DNA of 64,000 nt, from NCBI RefSeq assembly GCF_021283305.1, contig NZ_JAJSOK010000011.1, positions 1 through 64,000 of the forward strand, given 5' to 3'. The position numbers and the translations under genes are program-made. Positions 58,348-64,000 of the stretch are shown piece after piece; within the stretch, counting starts at the first letter, position 1; the number at the start of each line of letters is the position of its first letter. The notes under the pieces are model-generated. The model was not told the DNA's origin. It was given only the letters and a program-made list of their open reading frames with translations, and ran no database searches. The stretch comes from Pseudonocardia kujensis (GTDB lineage: Bacteria > Actinomycetota > Actinomycetes > Mycobacteriales > Pseudonocardiaceae).

Positions 58348-59460
58348 ATGAAGACCAAGGCCGCTGTGAGCCTGGGGGTGCACCGCCCCTTCGAGATCAT
58401 GGAGCTCGCCCTCGACGGACCCGGCGAGGGCGAGGTGCTGCTCAAGAACGTCGCCGCCGGTCTGTGCCACTCCGACCTGCACCTGACCGACGGCGACATG
58501 CCGCCGCGCTACCCGATCGTCGGCGGCCACGAAGGCGCGGGGATCGTCGAGGAGGTCGGTCCGGGTGTGACGAAGGTGAAGCCCGGTGACCACGTGGTGT
58601 GCAGCTACATCCCCAACTGCGGGACCTGCCGGTACTGCGCCTCCGGTCGCTCGAACCTGTGCGACATGGGCGCCACGATCCTCGAGGGTCGGTTCCCCGA
58701 CGGCTCGTTCAAGTTCCATAAGGACGGCGTCGACTTCGGCAGCCTGTGTCTGCTGGGAAGCTTCTCCGAACGCACCACGGTCTCGCAGCACTCGGTCGTC
58801 AAGGTCGACGACTGGCTGCCGCTGGAGACCGCCGTGCTCGTGGGCTGCGGTGTGCCGGCGGGCTGGGGCGGACCGGTCTACAACAACGGGATCCGGGCCG
58901 GGGACACCGCCGTGATCTTCGGGATCGGCGGGCTCGGGATCAACGCGGTTCAGGGCGCGGTGATGGCCGGTGCCCGGCACGTCGTCGCGATCGACCCGAT
59001 CCCGTTCAAGCGCGACACCGCTCTCAAGTTCGGGGCCACGCACGCCTTCGCCACCGCCGAGGAGGCGCACGAGGCGGTCAAAGAGATGACCTGGGGCCAG
59101 ATGGCCGACGGCGCGCTGATCTTCGTCGGCACCCCGGACGAGAAGATCGTCAGCGACGCCTTCCACATCATCGGCAAGGGCGGCACCGTCAGCCTCGCGA
59201 GCCTCGCCGACCCGGCCAAGCTCACGGTCCACATCTCGGGCATGGAGCTGACCCTGATGGAGAAGACCATCAAGGGGTGCCTGTTCGGCTCGTCGAACCC
59301 GCAGTACGACATCGTGCGGCTGCTGCGGCTCTACGACGAGGGCAAGCTCAAGCTCGACGAGCTCATCACCCAGCGGTACCGGCTGGAGGACGTCAACCAG
59401 GGCTACGACGACCTGCGCGCGGGCAAGAACATCCGCGGCGTGATCGTCCTCGACTCCTGA
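58348..59460 (+). CDS. Zinc-dependent alcohol dehydrogenase, NDMA-/mycofactocin-dependent type
   Basis: A 370-residue class III-like MDR alcohol dehydrogenase. Catalytic zinc residues C40 (GLCHSD) and H61-E62 (GGHEGAG); structural zinc cysteines C91, C94, C97 and C105 ([17 protein letters not shown]). The opening MKTKAAV and the segment [20 protein letters not shown] are those of actinobacterial N,N-dimethyl-4-nitrosoaniline-dependent dehydrogenases, which keep their nicotinamide bound and are thought to pass electrons to mycofactocin. This implies a mycofactocin locus elsewhere in the genome. First step of the alcohol-degrading route. Confidence 0.9.
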   Translation: MKTKAAVSLGVHRPFEIMELALDGPGEGEVLLKNVAAGLCHSDLHLTDGDMPPRYPIVGGHEGAGIVEEVGPGVTKVKPGDHVVCSYIPNCGTCRYCASGRSNLCDMGATILEGRFPDGSFKFHKDGVDFGSLCLLGSFSERTTVSQHSVVKVDDWLPLETAVLVGCGVPAGWGGPVYNNGIRAGDTAVIFGIGGLGINAVQGAVMAGARHVVAIDPIPFKRDTALKFGATHAFATAEEAHEAVKEMTWGQMADGALIFVGTPDEKIVSDAFHIIGKGGTVSLASLADPAKLTVHISGMELTLMEKTIKGCLFGSSNPQYDIVRLLRLYDEGKLKLDELITQRYRLEDVNQGYDDLRAGKNIRGVIVLDS

Positions 59461-59464
59461 CCCC

Positions 59465-59497
59465 GGCCCGGGCGGGCACACCCCGCCCGCCCGGGCC
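59465..59497 (+). terminator. Strong GC hairpin after the alcohol dehydrogenase gene
   Basis: GGCCCGGGCGGG (59465-59476) and CCCGCCCGGGCC (59486-59497) are exact 12-bp inverted arms with a 9-base loop, starting 5 bases after the stop. No U-tract follows. It may be a terminator or an attenuating or RNA-stabilising hairpin before the ligase gene. Confidence 0.5.
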
Positions 59498-59522
59498 GCC
59501 CGCCACCTCTCGAGAGGCACCG

Positions 59523-60884
59523 ATGCACGTCCAGCCCGCCGTCCCGTTCTCCGCCTCGCATTGGAGCGAGATCGAGACGCTGCCCGCCACCGTGACCCGC
59601 GCCGTCCAGGACGCGAACCTCCGCGACCAGATCGCCCACCTCGCCGCGCACAGCGACTTCTACCGGGCCAAGTTCGCCGAGCACGGCGTCGACCCCAACC
59701 GGATCCGCACGGTCGACGACCTCGCCGACCTGCCGTTCACCGAGAAGCAGGAGCTCCGCGACAGCCTGGCCGCCGCACCGCCGCTGGGCCGCCACGTCGC
59801 CGCCGACCGCTCAGAGATCGTGCAGGTCCAAGCCTCCTCTGGAACCACCGGCAGCCCGTCCTACGTCGGGCTGACCTCCTCCGACGTGACCACCTGGTGC
59901 GAGCTCGGCGCTCGCGCCCTGTACGCCAACGGGTTCCGGCCGGGCGACCGCGCGCTGCACGCGTTCGGCATGAGCAAAGGTTTCGTCGGCGGCCTCCCGA
60001 TCGTGCAGATCCTGCAGTACATGGGGATCGTCGACATCCCGATCGGAGCCGAAGCCGGCGCCGAGCGGCTGCTTCGGGTCCAGGCCGACCAGCGCCCGGA
60101 GCTGGTCATCGGCACACCGTACTTCCTCGCCTACCTCGGCGAACAGGCCCCGGCGATCGTCGGGCAGCGTTCGCAGGATCTCGGCGTCCGGGCGATCAGC
60201 GTCGGCGGCGAGCCGGGCGCCGGCCTGCCCAGCGTCCGGGAGAACCTCGAGCACCTCTGGGGCGCGACGGTGCGGGAGATGTTGGGCGGCACCGACATCG
60301 CCTGCACCTACTGGGGAGAGTGCGAGGCGAACGACGGGATGCACTTCCTCTCGCCCGACCTCATGGTCACCGAGCTCATCGACCCCGAGACCGGCGAGCG
60401 CGTCGAACCGGTGGAGGGCGCCGAGGGCGAGCTCGTCTACACCGCGCTGCGGCGGCGTGCGTCGCCACTGCTGCGCTTCCGGACCCGCGACCACGTCGTC
60501 GTCACGGGCACGGACTGTGCCTGCGGGCGTACCGGCTACAAGGTGCGGTGTGTCGGACGCACCGACGACATGCTGATCGTTCGGGGGATCAACGTCTTCC
60601 CGTCGGCGATCAAGGACCTCGTCCTCAGCCTGGCTCCTGCCACGACGGGGGAGATGCGGATCCGCGTCGACTTCGCCGGTCACTCGACCCAGCAGCCGTT
60701 GCCGCTGGTCGTCGAGCACGCCGCCGACCTGGAGGACTACCGGCACGAGGAGCTGCGGAATGCCATCGAGGACCGGGTCCGCTCGGCGTTGAACGTGAAG
60801 AGCCGGGTGCAGCTCGTGCCGGAGGGCACGCTCAAGCGTCCCGACCACGTGAAGGTTGCGCTGGTGGAGAGGGTGGGGGCATGA
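59523..60884 (+). CDS. Phenylacetate-CoA ligase-like (PaaK family) acyl-CoA ligase
   Basis: A 453-residue adenylate-forming ligase of the PaaK type. P-loop [26 protein letters not shown], adenine segment [30 protein letters not shown], a CxCGRTG knuckle ([19 protein letters not shown]) and the C-terminal lid with [12 protein letters not shown]. The ATG at 59523 follows GAGAGG; the frame runs on far upstream in non-coding phase. A decayed copy lies at 36058-36966. It should activate the acid made by the two dehydrogenases upstream. Overlaps the hydratase start as ATGA. Confidence 0.9.
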   Translation: MHVQPAVPFSASHWSEIETLPATVTRAVQDANLRDQIAHLAAHSDFYRAKFAEHGVDPNRIRTVDDLADLPFTEKQELRDSLAAAPPLGRHVAADRSEIVQVQASSGTTGSPSYVGLTSSDVTTWCELGARALYANGFRPGDRALHAFGMSKGFVGGLPIVQILQYMGIVDIPIGAEAGAERLLRVQADQRPELVIGTPYFLAYLGEQAPAIVGQRSQDLGVRAISVGGEPGAGLPSVRENLEHLWGATVREMLGGTDIACTYWGECEANDGMHFLSPDLMVTELIDPETGERVEPVEGAEGELVYTALRRRASPLLRFRTRDHVVVTGTDCACGRTGYKVRCVGRTDDMLIVRGINVFPSAIKDLVLSLAPATTGEMRIRVDFAGHSTQQPLPLVVEHAADLEDYRHEELRNAIEDRVRSALNVKSRVQLVPEGTLKRPDHVKVALVERVGA

Positions 60885-61672
60885 GGACCTACGAGGAATT
60901 CGCCACGCTCCTGGTCGACCGGCCCGCCGCCGCCGTGCTCCGCATCGTGCTCGACGGCCCGGACCTGCACGCGGTCGGCGCGGACATGCACCGCGACCTC
61001 GCCGACGTGTGGACGGCGGTTGCCCGGGACGAGTCCGTGCGCGCCGTCCTGATCCGCGGCGCGGGGGACCGGGCGTTCTCCGCGGGCGGCAGCTTCGACC
61101 TCGTCGAGTCGATGGTGGACGACTGGCGGACCCGGACGAGAGTGCTGCGGGAGGCCCGCGACCTGGTGCGCAACATCATCGACTGCGACGTCCCGATCGT
61201 CTCGGCGGTCAACGGCCCCGCGGCGGGGGCCGGGCTCGTCGCGGCGCTGCTCGCGGACGTCTCGGTGGTCGGGAGGCGGGCAAAGATCGTCGACGGTCAC
61301 GTCCGCCTCGGCGTGGCGGCGGGCGACCACGCCGCGATCTGCTGGCCGCTGCTGTGCGGGATGGCCAAGGCGAAGTACCACCTGCTGACCAACGAGGTGC
61401 TCACCGGCGAGGAGGCCGAGCGGATCGGGCTCGTCTCCCTCTGTGTGGACGACGCCGAGGTCCAGGACCGCGCCCTGGAGATCGCGGTGCGGCTGGCAGC
61501 GGGCTCCCCGAGCGCGCTTCAGTGGACGAAGCACGCCCTGAACAACTGGTACCGCCAGGCCTGGCCCGCCTTCGAGGCGTCGCTCGGCCTGGAGTTCCAT
61601 GGGTTCGGCGGCCCGGACGTCGTCGAAGGTGTTGCGGCGCACCGGGAGAAGCGCCCACCGAGGTTCACGTGA
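60881..61672 (+). CDS. Enoyl-CoA hydratase/isomerase family protein
   Basis: A 263-residue crotonase-fold protein. Oxyanion segments [14 protein letters not shown] and [20 protein letters not shown] are present. The position of the first catalytic Glu appears as [13 protein letters not shown], where aspartate D rather than Glu follows, so hydration may be replaced by another crotonase reaction. Coupled to the ligase (ATGA) and to the CoA-transferase (GTGA). Confidence 0.85.
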   Translation: MRTYEEFATLLVDRPAAAVLRIVLDGPDLHAVGADMHRDLADVWTAVARDESVRAVLIRGAGDRAFSAGGSFDLVESMVDDWRTRTRVLREARDLVRNIIDCDVPIVSAVNGPAAGAGLVAALLADVSVVGRRAKIVDGHVRLGVAAGDHAAICWPLLCGMAKAKYHLLTNEVLTGEEAERIGLVSLCVDDAEVQDRALEIAVRLAAGSPSALQWTKHALNNWYRQAWPAFEASLGLEFHGFGGPDVVEGVAAHREKRPPRFT

Positions 61673-62832
61673 GCCCGCTCGGGGGGGTGCTGGTCGTCGC
61701 CCTGGAACAAGCGATCTCGGCGCCGCTGTGCACCCGCCACCTGGCCGATCTTGGAGCGCGGGTGATCAAGGTGGAGAACCCGGTCGGCGGGGACTCCACG
61801 CGCCACTACGACGACGTCGTCCACGGGATGTCCGGGCACTTCGTCTGGCTCAACCACGGCAAGGAGTCCGTGGCGCTCGACCTCACCCAGGCGGCGGACC
61901 GGGAGTTGTTCGAGTGCCTGCTGGACGCCGCGGACGTCTTCGTGAGCAATCTCGCCCCCGGCGCACTGGGCCGGCTCGGGCTCGGCCCCACCGACCTCGT
62001 CCGGCGGAGGCCGCGTCTCGTCGTCGTGGACATCTCCGGCTACGGCGAGGGCGGACCGCTGGAGCACAAGCGGGCCTACGACCTGCTGGTGCAGGCCGAG
62101 GGCGGCGTGTGCGCGATCACCGGGGAGCCGGGGGTCCCGGCCAAGCCCGGGGTGCCGGTCGCGGACGTCGGCACCGCCCTCTACGCCTTCGGCAGCATCG
62201 TCACGGCCCTGTACGACCGCGAGCGGACGGGCCGCGGGACGGTCGTGTCCCTGGCGATGCTCGACGTCGTCGCCGAGATGATGGGCTTCGCGCTGAACCA
62301 GGTCGTCCACGGCGCGCCGGCACCGCGCGCCGCCGGGATGGGCTCCCCGCTGATCGCTCCGTACGGGGCCTACCCGACGCGGGACGGGCACACGGTGGTG
62401 CTCGGCACCACGAGCGACCGCGAGTTCCGCCGCCTCGCCGATCTGCTCGGGCGACCCGACCTGGCCGAGGACGAGCGCTACCGGCACAACGCCGACCGGA
62501 TCCGGCACCGGTCGGAGCTCGACGCGGTCCTCGACGACTGGTGCCGCACGCGCGACCTCGCCGAGATCCAGACCATGGCCGACGCCGCCGGCATTGGGAA
62601 CGCCCGGCTCAACGACGTCACCGACCTGGCGGCGCACCCGCAGCTGCACGAGCGCGGCCGGTGGCACGAGGTCACGACCCCCGGCGGCACCGCCCCCGCC
62701 CTCCGCCCACCCCCCACGAGCGCGGACTGGGTGGTCCGCAGCGCGCGGGTCCCCGACCTGGGCGAGCACACCCGCGCCGTGCAGAAGGAGTTCGGGGCCC
62801 GGATGGAGGAGACGAGCCACCGTGCACGGTGA
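61669..62832 (+). CDS. CoA-transferase, CaiB/BaiF (class III) family
   Basis: A 387-residue class III CoA-transferase: [40 protein letters not shown], catalytic Asp in [13 protein letters not shown], and [16 protein letters not shown] at 61669 overlaps the hydratase stop as GTGA. Similar to but distinct from the protein at 37202-38413. It could activate an acid by CoA exchange, as an alternative to the ligase. Confidence 0.9.
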   Translation: MSPLGGVLVVALEQAISAPLCTRHLADLGARVIKVENPVGGDSTRHYDDVVHGMSGHFVWLNHGKESVALDLTQAADRELFECLLDAADVFVSNLAPGALGRLGLGPTDLVRRRPRLVVVDISGYGEGGPLEHKRAYDLLVQAEGGVCAITGEPGVPAKPGVPVADVGTALYAFGSIVTALYDRERTGRGTVVSLAMLDVVAEMMGFALNQVVHGAPAPRAAGMGSPLIAPYGAYPTRDGHTVVLGTTSDREFRRLADLLGRPDLAEDERYRHNADRIRHRSELDAVLDDWCRTRDLAEIQTMADAAGIGNARLNDVTDLAAHPQLHERGRWHEVTTPGGTAPALRPPPTSADWVVRSARVPDLGEHTRAVQKEFGARMEETSHRAR

Positions 62833-63064
62833 CGATCTGCGTACCGACGCGCCGGGGCGCCCGCCTGCGCTCGTGCTCGCCATGCTCGCCGAGATCTCCG
62901 ACCAGAGCCGTCTCCCGGGTGAGCGGCGGCTGGCCGAGCTGTGGGGCGTCAGCCGCAACGAGGTCCGAGGTCTGCTCGCCCGCCTGCGGCACGCCGGTCT
63001 GGTGGAGACCCGTCGTCAGTCGGGAAGTTATCTGCTGGTCTGCCGTGGAGGGGCACGTGGGTGA
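62822..63064 (+). CDS. Tiny stand-alone GntR-like winged-helix protein
   Basis: An 80-residue protein consisting only of a GntR-type winged helix: LVLAMLAEISDQSRLPGERR, then LAELWGVSRNEVRGLLARLR, then HAGLVETRRQSGSYLLV. There is no effector domain, since a stop follows at once. It overlaps the upstream CoA-transferase by 11 bases (GTG at 62822) and the downstream gene by 8 bases, so it is translated inside the operon. It could be a truncated FadR/GntR protein acting as a small repressor. Confidence 0.75.
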   Translation: MHGDDLRTDAPGRPPALVLAMLAEISDQSRLPGERRLAELWGVSRNEVRGLLARLRHAGLVETRRQSGSYLLVCRGGARG

Positions 63065-64000
63065 CGGGCAGGGTCCGTTGACGGGCCTGCAGGTCGTCGA
63101 GTTCGCCGGTCTCGGTCCCGGACCGTTCGCCGCCATGATGCTGGCCGACGCCGGGGCGGACGTCCTGCGGATCGAGCGTCCGGGCGGCTCGCCGGACGGT
63201 GGTGCGCTGCTGCGTGGACGGGACACCGTAGAGGTGGATCTGAAGTCGGCGGAGGGCCGCTCGCGGGCCTACCGCGCGGCCGAGGCCGCCGACGTCCTGA
63301 TCGAGGGGTACCGACCGGGTGTGATGGAGCGGCTCGGTCTGGGGCCGGAGGACCTGTGCACCGCGAACCCGCGGCTGGTCTACGGGCGCATGACCGGGTG
63401 GGGCCAGGACGGCCCGCGCAGCGCGCAGGCCGGGCACGACATCAACTACCTCTCGCTCACCGGCGCCCTGCGCTCGATCGCCCGTCGGGGCGAGGCCCCG
63501 GTCCCTCCGCTCAACATCGTCGCCGACTACGGCGCTGGCGGGATGCTGCTGTTGGCCGGCGTGCTGATGGCCCTGATGGAGCGGCACACCTCGGGCCGCG
63601 GCCAGGTCGTCGACGCCGCCATGGTCGACGGGGTCGGCCTGCTCATGACCGGGATCTGGAGTCGGCTCGCCCAGGGCCGGTGGCCGGGCCCTCCCGGAGA
63701 GAACGAACTGGACTCGGGCGCTCCCTTCTACGACGTCTACCGCACCGCCGACGACGAGTACATGGCGGTCGGGAGCATCGAGCCGCAGTTCTGGTCGCGG
63801 TTGCTGGAGGTCCTCGAACTCGACGCCGCGGTCGTGCCGGACCAATGGGACCGGCAGCGGTGGCCGGAGGCGAAGGCACTCCTGGCCACGGCGTTCGCCA
63901 CCGCCACCCGCGCCGAATGGACCCGACGGTTCGCCTCCGTCGACGCGTGCGTCACCCCGGTCCTCTCGCTGGAGGAGGCGCCTGCCGACGCGCATCTCGC
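63057..64000 (+). CDS. Alpha-methylacyl-CoA racemase-like CaiB/BaiF protein (truncated by window edge)
   Basis: At least 314 residues; the frame runs off the window. GTG at 63057 gives GPLTGLQVVEFAGLGPGPFA and ADAGADVLRIERPGG. YGRMTGWGQDGPRSAQAGHD followed by NYLSLTGALR is the hallmark of alpha-methylacyl-CoA racemases, with the catalytic His-Asp in AGHDINY. It would interconvert 2R and 2S methyl-branched acyl-CoA, which acyl-CoA dehydrogenases require. This implies a methyl-branched substrate for the module. Confidence 0.88.
   Translation, partial: MGDGQGPLTGLQVVEFAGLGPGPFAAMMLADAGADVLRIERPGGSPDGGALLRGRDTVEVDLKSAEGRSRAYRAAEAADVLIEGYRPGVMERLGLGPEDLCTANPRLVYGRMTGWGQDGPRSAQAGHDINYLSLTGALRSIARRGEAPVPPLNIVADYGAGGMLLLAGVLMALMERHTSGRGQVVDAAMVDGVGLLMTGIWSRLAQGRWPGPPGENELDSGAPFYDVYRTADDEYMAVGSIEPQFWSRLLEVLELDAAVVPDQWDRQRWPEAKALLATAFATATRAEWTRRFASVDACVTPVLSLEEAPADAHL

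Noticed and set aside
56563..59520. A 985-codon open frame on the minus strand, opposite the aldehyde and alcohol dehydrogenase genes
   Set aside because: It is the antisense phase of clearly conserved genes in GC-rich DNA; its sequence is Val/Gly/Asp/Arg-rich, shows no family likeness and has no ribosome binding site.
1..64000. CRISPR arrays, tRNA/rRNA genes, phage genes, integrase or attachment sites
   Set aside because: No regularly spaced repeats, tRNA-like cloverleafs or integrase-like proteins were recognised; mobile DNA is limited to the IS5 remnant and the IS110 element.

Overview
High-GC, gene-dense DNA with many GTG starts and ATGA/GTGA/TGATG overlaps. It has cytochrome P450s with separate ferredoxins and reductases, several FCD-type GntR regulators, and an alcohol dehydrogenase of the NDMA-/mycofactocin-dependent type. 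Together these point to an actinomycete, most likely Pseudonocardiaceae or a relative; the genus is inference. No rRNA, tRNA, CRISPR array or replication origin was seen. The window reads as a catabolic region built from several regulator-plus-operon modules, with transposase remnants and decayed genes at two of the junctions.

Layout. 1-4.4 kb: end of an unknown gene, a fumarylacetoacetate-hydrolase (FAH) family gene, a medium-chain reductase and a P450. 4.4-8.1 kb: a MarR regulator divergent from an azoreductase / LLM flavin oxidoreductase / FMN reductase operon, then a SnoaL-like protein. 8.2-11.3 kb: two small regulator-enzyme pairs (TetR with quinone reductase, MarR with alpha/beta hydrolase), each with clear operator repeats. 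11.4-21 kb: a long minus-strand aromatic-degradation operon: MFS importer, gentisate 1,2-dioxygenase, two FAH enzymes, an extradiol dioxygenase, a two-component hydroxylase whose flavin reductase carries an IclR effector domain, and hydrolases. 21.2-23.8 kb: TetR, hydrolase and a decarboxylase-like amidohydrolase. 23.8-27.1 kb: P450, ferredoxin reductase, 3Fe-4S ferredoxin and GntR. 27.2-33.8 kb: SMP-30 lactonase, FAD hydroxylase, FAH, CoA ligase, FAH and extradiol dioxygenase. 34-35.5 kb: TetR and hydrolase.

35.5-37.2 kb is a scar: an IS5-type transposase fragment and a frameshifted copy of a PaaK-like ligase that is intact at 59.5 kb. 37.2-43.5 kb is a seven-gene operon: FAD hydroxylase, hydrolase, SnoaL, FAH, cupin, DUF3500 and CoA-transferase. 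It lies opposite a GntR gene (43.6 kb) and is followed by a P450 / 2Fe-2S ferredoxin / reductase operon. 47.3-49.6 kb holds a dead LLM gene, an unrecognised fragment and an IS110-family transposase.

49.6-64 kb is a different kind of module: MFS, SDR and acyl-CoA dehydrogenase leftwards; thiolase, an AcoR/MimR-like activator, aldehyde dehydrogenase, alcohol dehydrogenase, PaaK-like ligase, enoyl-CoA hydratase, two CaiB/BaiF genes and a tiny winged-helix protein rightwards. It would take an alcohol to an aldehyde, acid, CoA ester and beta-oxidation. Four copies of one 19-bp dyad sit upstream of the four transcription starts of this module, and the activator encoded inside it is the obvious candidate to bind them.
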